Positions 33,175-43,628 of a DNA stretch of 64,000 nucleotides are shown here, piece after piece. The notes under the pieces are model-generated. The model saw nothing but the letters and a program-made list of their open reading frames with translations, ran no database searches and was not told where the DNA came from. The first letter of the stretch is position 1, and every line of letters begins with the position of its first letter. This DNA comes from Haliea sp040221975 (GTDB lineage: Bacteria; Pseudomonadota; Gammaproteobacteria; Pseudomonadales; Halieaceae), in the NCBI GenBank assembly GCA_040221975.1, contig JAVJWR010000023.1, positions 1-64,000 on the forward strand, in the 5' to 3' direction. Made by a program: the position numbers and the translations under genes.

Positions 33175-33617
33175 TCGAGCACCACCACCGGAATCTGTCG
33201 CTCGGTCTTCGCCTGGTAGTCGGTGTAGGGCGCGTAGTAGTCCACCAGCAGCTGCCACAGACGCTCGCGCTCCTCGCCTTGGGCGACGCGAGCCCGAGCG
33301 CTGAACTTGTCGCTCGCCACCTGGACTTCGACGTTCGGATTGGCCTCCAGGTTCAGGTACCAGGCTGGATGTGCCGGTGCGCCACCCTTGGAGGCAATCA
33401 CGCAGTAGCCGCCATCGCCGGTGGGCCGGTAGATCAGGGGCAGCGTCAATGCCTTGCCGGACTTGCGCCCGGTGGTGGTCAGCAGCAGTGTGGTCAGCAT
33501 GCCTTCGCCGCCGCCCAGAGAGGCATCCCAGTAGTGGCCGGCCTCCGGATCGCGGCGGTAGAGTTCGATGTGCTCCCTGATCCAGTCGGGCAGAGAGGCG
33601 GGGATCTGTTCGCTCAT
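33165..33617 (-). CDS. Deazaflavin (F420)-dependent nitroreductase-family enzyme, Ddn-like
   Basis: From ATG 33617 it has 150 residues. TTTGRKSGKALTLPLIYRP is the signature that binds the F420 phosphate and tail in Ddn-type proteins, followed by GGYCVIASKGGAPAHPAWYL and NLEANPNVEVQV. Such enzymes use reduced F420 to reduce quinones, nitro compounds or enones. The cofactor genes lie about 5-10 kb away in this window, which supports F420 use. The physiological substrate is unknown. Confidence 0.88.
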   Translation of the reverse strand: MSEQIPASLPDWIREHIELYRRDPEAGHYWDASLGGGEGMLTTLLLTTTGRKSGKALTLPLIYRPTGDGGYCVIASKGGAPAHPAWYLNLEANPNVEVQVASDKFSARARVAQGEERERLWQLLVDYYAPYTDYQAKTERQIPVVVLDPV

Positions 33618-33722
33618 GATGAGTGCTCCGGTTGCGGGGTGGCTCATCAGCATAGCGCGACTGGCCGTGGATACAAGCTGCCGCGCCCTCGGTTACCGCG
33701 ATGCGGGGAACCGGGACGCGGG

Positions 33723-35300
33723 CTAGTGGCTGGGAACCAGCACGGTATCCAGCGCTTCCGGCAGCAGGTCGGGATAGTCGAGGGTGAAGTGCAGGCCGCG
33801 GCTTTCCTTGCGGGCCTGGGCGCAGCGGATCATCAACTCCGCCACCATGGCCAGGTTGCGCAATTCCAGTAGGTCGTTGCTGACCTTGTAATTGCTGTAG
33901 TACTCGTTGATTTCCGCCTGCAGCAGCTCGATCCGGTGCTCCGCCCGGGCCAGGCGCTTGTTGGTGCGGACGATGCCGACGTAGTCCCACATGAAGCGGC
34001 GCAGTTCGTCCCAGTTGTGGGAGATCACCACATCCTCGTCGGAGTCGGTGACCTGGCTTTCATCCCAGGGCGGCGCGGCTTGAGGCTGCGGGGCCCGGGC
34101 GATGGTCGCGGCGATAGCGGCGGCGGCGGATTCAGCATAGACAATACATTCCAGCAGGGAATTGCTGGCCATGCGGTTGGCGCCGTGCAGGCCGGTGCTG
34201 GAGGCCTCGCCGATCACGTACAGGCCATCCACATCACTGCGACCGGCCGTGTCCACCACCACGCCGCCACAGGTGTAGTGTGCAGCAGGTACAACCGGTA
34301 TGGGCTCGCGCGCGATGTCTATGCCCAGCTCCAGGCAGCGGGCGCTGATGGTGGGGAAATGCTCCTCGAGGAATTCCCGCGATTTGTGGGAGATATCCAG
34401 ATAGACAAAGTCGATGCCCAGGCGCTTCATCTCGTGGTCGATGGCGCGGGCCACGACATCTCGCGGCGCCAGTTCCCCCCGGGGGTCGAATTCGTCCATG
34501 AAGCGACTGCCATCGGGCAGCAGCAGCTTGCCGCCCTCACCGCGGATGGCCTCGGTGATCAGGAAGGATTTCGCCTTCGGGTGATACAGGCAGGTGGGGT
34601 GGAACTGGTTGAATTCCAGGTTGGCGACCCGGCAACCGGCGCGCCAGGCGATGGCGATACCGTCGCCGCTGGCGCCATCGGGGTTGCTGGTGTAGAGGTA
34701 GGCCTTGCTGGCGCCACCGGTGGCGAGCACCACCGCCCTGGCCTGGAACAGTTCCACCCGGTCGCTGCGCCGGTCGAAGATATAGGCACCTTCACAGCGC
34801 CCTTCGTGCAGGACCACATCCACCGCGACCCGATGCGGGAATACCTCGATATTGTCCGCCGCCAGTACCCGCTCGGTGAGCACCTCGGAAATTGCCCGGC
34901 CGGTCCGGTCCGCGGCGTGGATAATGCGGCGATGGCTGTGGCCCCCCTCCATGGCGAGGTGGAATTCCTGGGCGGCATCCGGCAGGTGATCAAAGTCCAC
35001 GCCCTGCGCTACCAGCCACTCCACGCAGCTGCGACTGTTACTGACGGTGAAGCGTACCGCTTCCTCGTTGCAGAGTCCCGCGCCCGCCACCAGCGTATCG
35101 GCAACGTGTGATTCCACGGTGTCCTCTGAGTCCAGCACGGCTGCCATGCCGCCCTGCGCCCAGTAGGTGGAACCCTCGTTGAGGTCGCCCTTGGAGAGCA
35201 GGGCGATGCGCAGATGGGAGGGCAGGCGCAGGGCCGTACTGAGGCCTGCGGCACCGCTGCCGATGATAAGGACGTCGTGCTGAAATGAATTGCTGGACAT
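33723..35300 (-). CDS. nadB: L-aspartate oxidase
   Basis: Oxidises aspartate to iminoaspartate in NAD synthesis. 525 residues. The FAD loop is VLIIGSGAAGLSTALRL. GSTYWAQGGMAAVLD and SHRRIIHAADRTGRAI are NadB active-site blocks, and HYTCGGVVVDTAGRSDVDGL and GLHGANRMASNSLLE complete the family pattern. The gene is divergent from rpoE, as in Pseudomonas. The nadA and nadC genes are not nearby. Confidence 0.96.
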   Translation of the reverse strand: MSSNSFQHDVLIIGSGAAGLSTALRLPSHLRIALLSKGDLNEGSTYWAQGGMAAVLDSEDTVESHVADTLVAGAGLCNEEAVRFTVSNSRSCVEWLVAQGVDFDHLPDAAQEFHLAMEGGHSHRRIIHAADRTGRAISEVLTERVLAADNIEVFPHRVAVDVVLHEGRCEGAYIFDRRSDRVELFQARAVVLATGGASKAYLYTSNPDGASGDGIAIAWRAGCRVANLEFNQFHPTCLYHPKAKSFLITEAIRGEGGKLLLPDGSRFMDEFDPRGELAPRDVVARAIDHEMKRLGIDFVYLDISHKSREFLEEHFPTISARCLELGIDIAREPIPVVPAAHYTCGGVVVDTAGRSDVDGLYVIGEASSTGLHGANRMASNSLLECIVYAESAAAAIAATIARAPQPQAAPPWDESQVTDSDEDVVISHNWDELRRFMWDYVGIVRTNKRLARAEHRIELLQAEINEYYSNYKVSNDLLELRNLAMVAELMIRCAQARKESRGLHFTLDYPDLLPEALDTVLVPSH

Positions 35301-35354
35301 GGGATTGGTGCTTGCTGCCTCTGGGTGGTGAAATATATTATGTGTCTCAATAAC

Positions 35355-35367
35355 TTACGTAGCGTAA
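35355..35367. promoter_or_regulatory. Perfect short palindrome in the nadB-rpoE region
   Basis: TTACG-TAG-CGTAA, with five-base arms and a three-base spacer, lies 55 bases upstream of nadB. It may bind a regulator of nadB, but it does not match an NAD-regulator motif I know. Confidence 0.3.
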
Positions 35368-35434
35368 AGTACGGCAGGTCACCGGCACGGCGAGTATAAA
35401 CGAGGTGCCCCGGATTAAGGAAATGCAGGATTGC

Positions 35435-35462
35435 GGAACTTTTGTGGTACCAGAACCTCATA
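35435..35462 (+). promoter_or_regulatory. Candidate sigma-E (AlgU) promoter of rpoE
   Basis: GGAACTT (35435-35441) is a consensus sigma-E -35. After 16 bases comes TCATA (35458-35462), close to the -10 consensus. It lies 106 bases before the rpoE start. Autoregulation through such a promoter is well known for rpoE/algU. Confidence 0.65.
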
Positions 35463-35567
35463 CAGGCAGCGTGGTATGGGTGTAACAGCCGCTGCGGCGG
35501 GCGTCAGCGCGGGCGGCCCCAGGGGGCTGTGGATCAAGCTGTCATGGATCAGGGAAGGAGTCGGGAC

Positions 35568-36146
35568 ATGACAGCTGCACCAACAGACCAGCAGCTCGTG
35601 GCCCGGGTGCAGAAGGGCGATTCCCGTGCTTTTGACATGCTGGTGTTGAAATACCAGCACAAGATACTCGGATTAATCAGCCGCTATGTGCACGATGATG
35701 AGGTTCAGGATGTCGCCCAGGAAGCCTTTATCAAGGCCTACCGCGCACTGCCGCGTTTTCGTGGGGACAGCGCTTTTTACACCTGGCTCTACCGGATTGC
35801 CATCAATACTGCCAAGAATCACCTGGTCGCACGCTCCCGGCGCCCGCCCGGCTCGGACGTCGAGATCGGCGATGCAGAGTATTTCGAAGGCGGCGGGGCG
35901 CTGCGTGAGATCGAGACTCCGGAGAGCGCGCTGTTCGGTGCCGAACTCAAGCAGGTCGTGGAGCGGGCGATAAAGGATTTGCCGGATGATTTGCGTACAG
36001 CGGTAACTTTGCGCGAGTTTGATGGTCTCAGTTATGAGGACATCGCCGAGATCATGGATTGTCCTGTTGGTACTGTTCGGTCGCGGATCTTTCGCGCCCG
36101 GGAGGCGATCGACAAGAAGGTGCGTGATCAGATTGACGGAGTGTAG
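35568..36146 (+). CDS. rpoE: RNA polymerase sigma factor RpoE/AlgU
   Basis: An ECF sigma factor for envelope stress, 192 residues. DQQLVARVQKGDSRAFDMLV and YVHDDEVQDVAQEAFIKAYR form region 2, and DGLSYEDIAEIMDCPVGTVR forms region 4. I start at ATG 35568, after GGAAGGAG; in-frame extensions upstream are noncoding. It leads rpoE-mucA-mucB-mucC-mucD and is preceded by a sigma-E-like promoter. Confidence 0.97.
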   Translation: MTAAPTDQQLVARVQKGDSRAFDMLVLKYQHKILGLISRYVHDDEVQDVAQEAFIKAYRALPRFRGDSAFYTWLYRIAINTAKNHLVARSRRPPGSDVEIGDAEYFEGGGALREIETPESALFGAELKQVVERAIKDLPDDLRTAVTLREFDGLSYEDIAEIMDCPVGTVRSRIFRAREAIDKKVRDQIDGV

Positions 36147-36147
36147 T

Positions 36148-36258
36148 GTGAGCCAGCATAGCGGCAACAAAATCAGCAGAGTGGAACCGGCCATGGCAAA
36201 AATTCGCAGCAGCAGTGACTCGACCTTGATGACGCAAAGCGGAGGGCTGGCACCATGA
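36148..36258 (+). CDS. Possible 36-residue ORF bridging rpoE and mucA
   Basis: A GTG start at 36148 lies one base after the rpoE stop, with GGAG six bases upstream. The frame (MSQHSGNKISRVEPAMAKIR and 16 more residues) ends with TGA at 36256-36258 and so overlaps the mucA ATG by four bases. It fills the whole rpoE-mucA gap, which is otherwise 108 bases without a gene. It has no known motif. It could couple translation of rpoE and its anti-sigma factor, or be chance. Confidence 0.3.
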   Translation: MSQHSGNKISRVEPAMAKIRSSSDSTLMTQSGGLAP

Positions 36259-36851
36259 CTGAACAACTGCGTGAGTCACTCTCTGCCCTCATGGACGACG
36301 AGGCCAACGAACTCGAGCTGCAGCGACTGTTGAGTCAGCTGGCTGAGGACGACGCCCTGCGCCAGACCTGGGTTCGCTACAATCTGGCCCGGTCGGTCAT
36401 CTCCGGACAGCCTGCGGGCCGCATCAATCTGGATATATCCAGGCAGGTCAGCGCCGCGATTGCCGCCGATCGACAGCCCGCAGCCGGTGCCTGGCAGCGT
36501 CTGGCCCGGCCGCTGGGCAGTCTTGCGGTCGCGGCATCGGTAATGGCAGTGGTAGTGCTGGGTGGTCAACAGCTTTACCAGGCGGCTGACCCCGGCGCTG
36601 GCACCGCGGCCCCGGTCGCGGCCTCTGGCGTTTCTGCGGTCGGCTTCGTCAATAGCCTCGGCGCGGTGCCCATGCGTGCCAGCTACGGCAACCAGGCTGT
36701 GCCTGAGCTTGAGCCCGCGGCGCGCACGGCCTACCGCGAATTGGCCCGGCAGCGCATGTACCTGTACATGCAGGAGCATGCCGAGCATGCAGCACTCAAT
36801 TCCCCCCAGGGCCTGATTCCTTTCGCGCGCGTCCCCAACATCGAGGAGTGA
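36255..36851 (+). CDS. mucA: Anti-sigma-E factor RseA/MucA
   Basis: Holds RpoE inactive at the inner membrane until its proteolysis. 198 residues. The N-terminal cytoplasmic domain has LRESLSALMDDEANELELQR and LRQTWVRYNLARSVISGQ, the RseA/MucA sigma-binding signature. One membrane helix (GSLAVAASVMAVVVLGG) and a periplasmic tail follow. A GGAGGG ribosome site lies upstream. It sits between rpoE and mucB. Confidence 0.95.
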   Translation: MTEQLRESLSALMDDEANELELQRLLSQLAEDDALRQTWVRYNLARSVISGQPAGRINLDISRQVSAAIAADRQPAAGAWQRLARPLGSLAVAASVMAVVVLGGQQLYQAADPGAGTAAPVAASGVSAVGFVNSLGAVPMRASYGNQAVPELEPAARTAYRELARQRMYLYMQEHAEHAALNSPQGLIPFARVPNIEE

Positions 36852-36858
36852 GCTTACA

Positions 36859-37821
36859 GTGGTGATCACTGCGCGATCGCTGTTGCATTCCCTGGCTGTT
36901 TACGGTGTGCTGCTCGCCAGCCAGATTGCTGCGCCTCCGGCGTCAGCCATCACCTGCTCTGAAACCGACGCCGAGGCACTGGGCTGGCTCGCGAAAATGT
37001 CCCGCAGCTACCGCGAGGTGGCCTACCAGGGCGTGGTGACGTTCCAGCGTGGCGATGACCTGCAGGTGATGCAGATCGCGCGCTCGGTGGAATCCGGTCA
37101 GAGTCATGAGCTTCTTACCCGGCTTACCGGCCAGGGAGCCCGGGTCGTGCGCGCTGGTCACCCCCTCGATTGCACTCATCCCGGCCAGCAGCTGTTGCAG
37201 CTGGGCGATCGGGCGCCAGCCACGGGATGCGGCATTGCAGAGTACTATCGGTTTCAGGTGGGCGCAGGCGATCGCATCGCCGGACGCCAGGCGGTGAGGG
37301 TCGGGATCCAGCCCCGCGACATGTACCGGCATGGCTACGTGCTGGAACTGGACCGCGAAACCGGCTTGCTCCTGCGTATCAGTACCCTCGGTCGCGGCGA
37401 TAAGGTCCTCGAGCGCTTCCAGTTTGCCGATCTTCACTACGGCGAGCCCCTGTCACCGCAGCAGGATGTGGCAACTGTCCATCCCGCTCGTCATCCACAT
37501 CCCGACCAGGTCGATGAGGGGCCGTCCGTCAGTGCGCCCTGGGTGGTAAGCTGGCTGCCCCGCGGCTTTGTTCCGACCGACTCCGCCGCCGAGGCAAGTA
37601 TCCGCCGTACCTACACCGATGGCCTCGCAGTCTTTTCCGTGTTCCTCGAGCAGTTGCCCCGCGCCATGCGGCCGGGCGAGGGTGTCGCCCGGGAGGGCAG
37701 TACCACCTCCTATTCCCGGGGCATGAATCTTGCCGAACAGCCCGTGCTGGTCACGGTGGTTGGCGAGGTGCCGGTGAACACCGCACGCATGGTCGCGGAC
37801 TCGGTCAGGATGGTGCGCTGA
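36859..37821 (+). CDS. mucB: Periplasmic regulator RseB/MucB
   Basis: Protects MucA from proteolysis in the periplasm and senses lipoprotein or LPS stress. 320 residues from a GTG start. After a signal peptide (ending near ASA) come LGWLAKMSRSYREVAYQGVV and RQAVRVGIQPRDMYRHGYVL, and a C-terminal MucB domain with VVSWLPRGFVPTD and VFSVFLEQ. It overlaps mucC by one base. Confidence 0.94.
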   Translation: MVITARSLLHSLAVYGVLLASQIAAPPASAITCSETDAEALGWLAKMSRSYREVAYQGVVTFQRGDDLQVMQIARSVESGQSHELLTRLTGQGARVVRAGHPLDCTHPGQQLLQLGDRAPATGCGIAEYYRFQVGAGDRIAGRQAVRVGIQPRDMYRHGYVLELDRETGLLLRISTLGRGDKVLERFQFADLHYGEPLSPQQDVATVHPARHPHPDQVDEGPSVSAPWVVSWLPRGFVPTDSAAEASIRRTYTDGLAVFSVFLEQLPRAMRPGEGVAREGSTTSYSRGMNLAEQPVLVTVVGEVPVNTARMVADSVRMVR

Positions 37822-38312
37822 TGCCCACGGAGACCGGTCGCATTGTCGCCATAGAGTCTGACAGTCTGTGGGTCGAGACCATCCGCAAGAGTACTTGCGG
37901 CGCCTGTTCGGCGCAAAAAGGCTGTGGCCATGGGCTCCTGAACCGGATCCGCGACGGTCAACGCGGCCTGGTCCGGGTCCTGCCCGGGACATTTTCCCTG
38001 GCGGACTGTCGGATCAATGACGAGGTCAGTATCAGCCTGCCCGACGAGGTGATCCTGCGCGGCTCACTCATCGTCTATATGTTGCCGTTGTTGGCGATGC
38101 TGGCCGGAGCTGCCGCCGGCAGTCACTGGCTGCCCTGGTCGCAGGACCTGGCGGCGGTGGCGGGTGCAGCTGTGGGCTTTGCCGGTGGTGTCGCGCTGGT
38201 GCGCTGGCATGCCTGGCACCACCGGGACGACGCCCGCCTGCAGCCTGTTCTGGCGGCTTCACCGGGGGGGCAACAGCAGCTGCTGCACTCGTCGCCGTCG
38301 CTCTCACCGTAA
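37821..38312 (+). CDS. mucC: RseC/MucC regulator
   Basis: A 163-residue membrane protein with an N-terminal Cys cluster (STCGACSAQKGCGHGLLNR), a beta-rich stretch and two membrane helices (LIVYMLPLLAMLAGAAAG; LAAVAGAAVGFAGGVAL), the RseC layout. RseC modulates the sigma-E pathway and has been linked to Fe-S and Rnf/SoxR reducing systems. The ATG overlaps the mucB stop. Confidence 0.92.
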   Translation: MPTETGRIVAIESDSLWVETIRKSTCGACSAQKGCGHGLLNRIRDGQRGLVRVLPGTFSLADCRINDEVSISLPDEVILRGSLIVYMLPLLAMLAGAAAGSHWLPWSQDLAAVAGAAVGFAGGVALVRWHAWHHRDDARLQPVLAASPGGQQQLLHSSPSLSP

Positions 38313-38344
38313 CTTTTTCACAACACCTGAAATGGATTGATTGC

Positions 38345-39754
38345 ATGATTTCACGCAGAACCTTGTCGACACTGTTTTTCCTCTGCCTGACGCTGGCAGC
38401 TCCCGGGCTGGCGGCGCAGTCGCTGCCGGACTTTCGCGAAATCGTGAAGTCGGGGTCACCGGCGGTCGTGAAGATCGTGGTTCAGCATCCTCCCGGGCGC
38501 AGCGCCAGCAATCCTCATGACATGGAAGAAATTCCGGAATACCTGCGCCGCTTCTTCGAGTTCCGCGGCCAGCAGCCGCAGCCGCCCCAGCAGCGCCAGC
38601 GCATGTCCATGGGCTCCGGCTTCTTCATCTCGGCCGATGGCTACCTGGTGACCAACAATCATGTCGTCGAAGGTGCCGAGAACGTTCTGGTGCGGATGAT
38701 TGACCGCCGCGAGTTCGAGGCGGAAGTGGTGGGGACCGACCCGCGTTCGGATCTGGCGTTGCTGCGGGTAGAGGCCAGTTCGCTGCCCTATTTGCGCCTC
38801 GAAGCCAGTGACGAGCTGGAAGTCGGGGAGTGGGTGGTGGCCATCGGCTCTCCCTTTGGTCTCGACTACTCGGTAACCGCGGGGATCGTCAGTGCGATGG
38901 GCCGCAGCCTGCCCACTGAGCAGGGTGAAAACTACGTGCCCTTTGTCCAGACCGATGTCGCCATCAACCCGGGCAATTCGGGTGGTCCGCTGTTCAACCT
39001 CAATGGAGAGGTGGTGGGGGTCAATTCCCAGATATTTACCCGCAGTGGAGGCTCTATCGGCCTGTCCTTTGCGATCCCCGCCAGTGTGGTGCGCAACGTT
39101 GTGGCCCAGCTCAAGGAAAGCGGGCGCGTTACCCGCGGCTGGCTGGGTGTAACCATTCAGGATGTCGACAAGACCCTGGCGGAATCCTTCGGCCTCGACC
39201 GGCCCCAGGGGGCACTCATCGCGCAACTGGCCGGGGATGGTCCCGCCGCCAGGGCGGGCCTGGAGGCGGGGGATGTGATCCTGCGCTTTGACGGCAAGGA
39301 TATTCCCACGTCGGCCGAGTTGCCCCACGTGGTCGGCCTGACCGCTCCGGATACCACGGTGCCGGTGGAGATCATGCGGGACCACAAGCGCAAGACCGTG
39401 CGGGTCAAGGTTGGTGGCCTGGACGCGGACGACAGCTACGCCCTGAGCAGCGACCGGGCCGGCGAGGATCGCGGCGGTCGCCTGGGATTGGTGGTGGAAG
39501 AGGCCGGCCCCGAGGCTCTGGAGCGCTTCGGCATCAGCGGCGGTGTGCTGGTGCGGCAGGTGTCCCCGGGTTCGGTGGCGGCAGAGTCCGGCGTCCTGCC
39601 GGGCGATGTCATCACCATGCTCGGTTCCACCCCGGTCAAGGATGTGGCGTCGTTCGAGCGTGCGGTGTCGCGCCTGGAGGCCGGTGACTCTGTCCCCCTG
39701 CGCCTGATTCGTCGCGGCGCACCGCTGTTTATCGGTCTCAAGCTCCGCGACTGA
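38345..39754 (+). CDS. mucD: Periplasmic serine protease MucD/DegP
   Basis: A Do-family protease and chaperone of 469 residues. After a signal peptide, the catalytic triad is His106 (TNNHVVEG), Asp136 (DPRSDLALL) and Ser212 (NPGNSGGPLF). Two PDZ domains follow, one beginning near GWLGVTIQDVDKTLAESF and the second containing GVLVRQVSPGSVAAESG. It degrades misfolded envelope proteins and limits sigma-E activity. It closes the rpoE operon. Confidence 0.96.
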   Translation: MISRRTLSTLFFLCLTLAAPGLAAQSLPDFREIVKSGSPAVVKIVVQHPPGRSASNPHDMEEIPEYLRRFFEFRGQQPQPPQQRQRMSMGSGFFISADGYLVTNNHVVEGAENVLVRMIDRREFEAEVVGTDPRSDLALLRVEASSLPYLRLEASDELEVGEWVVAIGSPFGLDYSVTAGIVSAMGRSLPTEQGENYVPFVQTDVAINPGNSGGPLFNLNGEVVGVNSQIFTRSGGSIGLSFAIPASVVRNVVAQLKESGRVTRGWLGVTIQDVDKTLAESFGLDRPQGALIAQLAGDGPAARAGLEAGDVILRFDGKDIPTSAELPHVVGLTAPDTTVPVEIMRDHKRKTVRVKVGGLDADDSYALSSDRAGEDRGGRLGLVVEEAGPEALERFGISGGVLVRQVSPGSVAAESGVLPGDVITMLGSTPVKDVASFERAVSRLEAGDSVPLRLIRRGAPLFIGLKLRD

Positions 39755-39882
39755 GTTCGCCCGCCGGTCCAGTGCCGCTGTCGTCTGCGCCTGCGCGGCG
39801 CGGCATGGCGGTGGCCGGGGCATTGGGGTACAATCGCGCGTCCTTTCGCCAGCACCTTTTTACCCCAGCCGAGCCCAGTTGA

Positions 39883-41682
<1,800 letters not shown>

Positions 41683-41688
41683 CCCGAT

Positions 41689-42528
41689 ATGACGATAGAT
41701 TTTCCTCTGGTTCTGGTAGTGCTGGTATTTGGCAGTGGCGGTATCTGGCTGTTCGATACCCTGTTCATGGCGCCGCGCCGACGGCGGACCCGGCAGGCCC
41801 TGCAGGTGGCGCATCCGCAGTGGTCCGATGAGGGCAGCAAGGATGCGGCCGCCTACGAGGCCAAAGTGCGCACCACTGCGTCCGAGCCAGTCCTGGTGGA
41901 ATACTCGCGGTCGTTCTTCCCAGTGCTGTTCGTGGTGTTCGTGCTGCGCTCGTTCCTGGTGGAGCCGTTCCAGATTCCCTCGTCCTCCATGGTCCCCACC
42001 CTCGAAGTCGGCGATTACATCCTGGTCAACAAGTTCACCTACGGTATCCGCTTGCCTGTCGTGCGGACCAAGGTCATGAACATCAACGAGCCCCGGCGCG
42101 GTGACGTCATGGTGTTCTTCCCGCCGCACATGAATGACACCTATTACATCAAGCGTGTGATCGGTCTGCCCGGGGACACGGTCAGCTATCGCAACAAGCG
42201 CCTGTTCGTGAATGGTGAGCCAGTGCCCACCGAGTCGCTGACCGTGGTGCCGGACGGGCAGGCACGGGTGGAGGTGGGTCTTGAGATCCTGGGCGACCAG
42301 CCGCACCTGATGCAGGACGACCAGACGCGACCGGGGCGGGATTTTTCCCTGGTGGTGGAGCCGGGCCACTATTTCATGATGGGCGACAACCGCGACAATA
42401 GCAGTGACAGCAGGGTATGGGGCCTGGTGCCGGAAAGGGATATAGTAGGCAAGGCCTTCGCGATCTGGATGCATTGGGATTCGCTGTTCAGTATCCCCAG
42501 CTTCAGTCGCGCCGGCACGATAAAATGA
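41689..42528 (+). CDS. lepB: Signal peptidase I
   Basis: Removes signal peptides from exported proteins. 279 residues with two N-terminal membrane helices. The catalytic Ser is Ser100 (IPSSSMVPTLEVGDY) and the catalytic Lys is Lys155 (YYIKRVIGLPGD). GHYFMMGDNRDNSSDSR is the third family box. It starts six bases after lepA. Confidence 0.97.
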   Translation: MTIDFPLVLVVLVFGSGGIWLFDTLFMAPRRRRTRQALQVAHPQWSDEGSKDAAAYEAKVRTTASEPVLVEYSRSFFPVLFVVFVLRSFLVEPFQIPSSSMVPTLEVGDYILVNKFTYGIRLPVVRTKVMNINEPRRGDVMVFFPPHMNDTYYIKRVIGLPGDTVSYRNKRLFVNGEPVPTESLTVVPDGQARVEVGLEILGDQPHLMQDDQTRPGRDFSLVVEPGHYFMMGDNRDNSSDSRVWGLVPERDIVGKAFAIWMHWDSLFSIPSFSRAGTIK

Positions 42529-42557
42529 GTCCACAGATAGCGTGCGGGGTAAACAAT

Positions 42558-42944
42558 ATGAAGTTGCGGCAACAGCAGTCCGGCATGTCCTTCCCGGGGA
42601 TGCTCGCCATTGCGATCATGGTCGGGTTCTTCGTCATGTGTGGCCTGAAAATGGCTCCCAGCTACTTCGAGTACTTCACCATCCGCGATGTCGTCACCAG
42701 GGTTGCCGCCGAGCATGACCCTGCCACGGATACCATCGCCGACATCCGTCGCAAGCTCGCCAATCTTTTCAATACCAACCAGATCTATGGCCTCAAGCCC
42801 AGTGAGGTCGAGGTGTTCCGCAAGGATGGCAAAACCTATATCGATGCCAGCCACGAGGCGCGCATTCCGCTGTTCGGCAAGATTGATGTGGTCATCCGCT
42901 TCGATGATCTGGAAAGGGAAGCTGGCGTCCGCCAAGCCCCCTGA
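42558..42944 (+). CDS. DUF4845 membrane protein
   Basis: 128 residues from ATG 42558; the open frame upstream of it lies inside lepB and is not used. One N-terminal membrane helix (GMLAIAIMVGFFVMCGL) is followed by a small domain with APSYFEYFTIRDVVTRVA and ARIPLFGKIDVVIRFDDLER. DUF4845 genes are regularly found between lepB and rnc in pseudomonads and relatives. Function is unknown. Confidence 0.88.
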   Translation: MKLRQQQSGMSFPGMLAIAIMVGFFVMCGLKMAPSYFEYFTIRDVVTRVAAEHDPATDTIADIRRKLANLFNTNQIYGLKPSEVEVFRKDGKTYIDASHEARIPLFGKIDVVIRFDDLEREAGVRQAP

Positions 42945-42950
42945 TGCCGC

Positions 42951-43628
42951 ATGGATAAGCTTCGCCGCCTGCAGCAATTGCTGGGCCATGAGTTCAGTGA
43001 TCCTGGCCTTTTGCAGCTGGCCCTGACCCATCGCAGTGCGTCCGGCAACAACAACGAACGGCTTGAGTTTCTCGGCGATTCCATTGTCAATCATGTGATT
43101 GCGGAGTCCCTCTACCAGCAGTTTCCCAAGGCCCGGGAGGGAGACCTCAGCCGCATGCGGGCGACTCTGGTCAAGGGCGACACACTGGCGGAAATAGGGC
43201 GCGAGTTGGGCCTGGGCGAGTTTGTTCGCCTGGGGCAGGGTGAGCGCAAGAGCGGCGGCCATCGTCGGGCGTCCATCCTCGCGGATGTTCTCGAAGCCAT
43301 TGCCGGGGCTATCCTGCTGGACAGTGGCACCGATCGCTGCCGGGAGTGCCTGTTGCGCTGGTTTCACGGCCGGCTCGAAGGCCTGGAGATGGGCGCTGCG
43401 GGCAAGGATGCCAAGACCAGGCTGCAGGAGTACCTGCAGGGCCGCGGTCGGCCCCTGCCGGCCTACGAATTGCTCGCCGTTGACGGCGAAGATCATCAAC
43501 AGGTGTTTCGCATCCTGTGTCGCGTCATGCAACCCGAACGGACTTTCGAGGGTGGCGGTGGCAGCCGCCAGAAGGCGGAACAGGCGGCCGCCGAGGCGGC
43601 ACTGGAGGCACTAACCCATGGCCAATGA
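42951..43628 (+). CDS. rnc: Ribonuclease III
   Basis: Cuts double-stranded RNA in rRNA and messenger processing. 225 residues. NERLEFLGDSIVNHVIAESL is the catalytic signature, DVLEAIAGAILLDSG the second acidic block, and DAKTRLQEYLQGRGRPLPAY begins the dsRNA-binding domain. The start is seven bases after DUF4845, and its end overlaps era. Confidence 0.97.
   Translation: MDKLRRLQQLLGHEFSDPGLLQLALTHRSASGNNNERLEFLGDSIVNHVIAESLYQQFPKAREGDLSRMRATLVKGDTLAEIGRELGLGEFVRLGQGERKSGGHRRASILADVLEAIAGAILLDSGTDRCRECLLRWFHGRLEGLEMGAAGKDAKTRLQEYLQGRGRPLPAYELLAVDGEDHQQVFRILCRVMQPERTFEGGGGSRQKAEQAAAEAALEALTHGQ

Noticed and set aside
33660..33722. Hairpin-like CGGTT/AACCG downstream of nadB
   Set aside because: Short stem with a large loop and no T-run; too weak to call a terminator.
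35442..35567. Upstream extension of the rpoE frame
   Set aside because: Covers the sigma-E-like promoter; ATG 35568 with GGAAGGAG fits the family start.
38456..39823. 455-codon antisense frame over mucD
   Set aside because: Shadow; MucD has its complete catalytic triad and PDZ domains.
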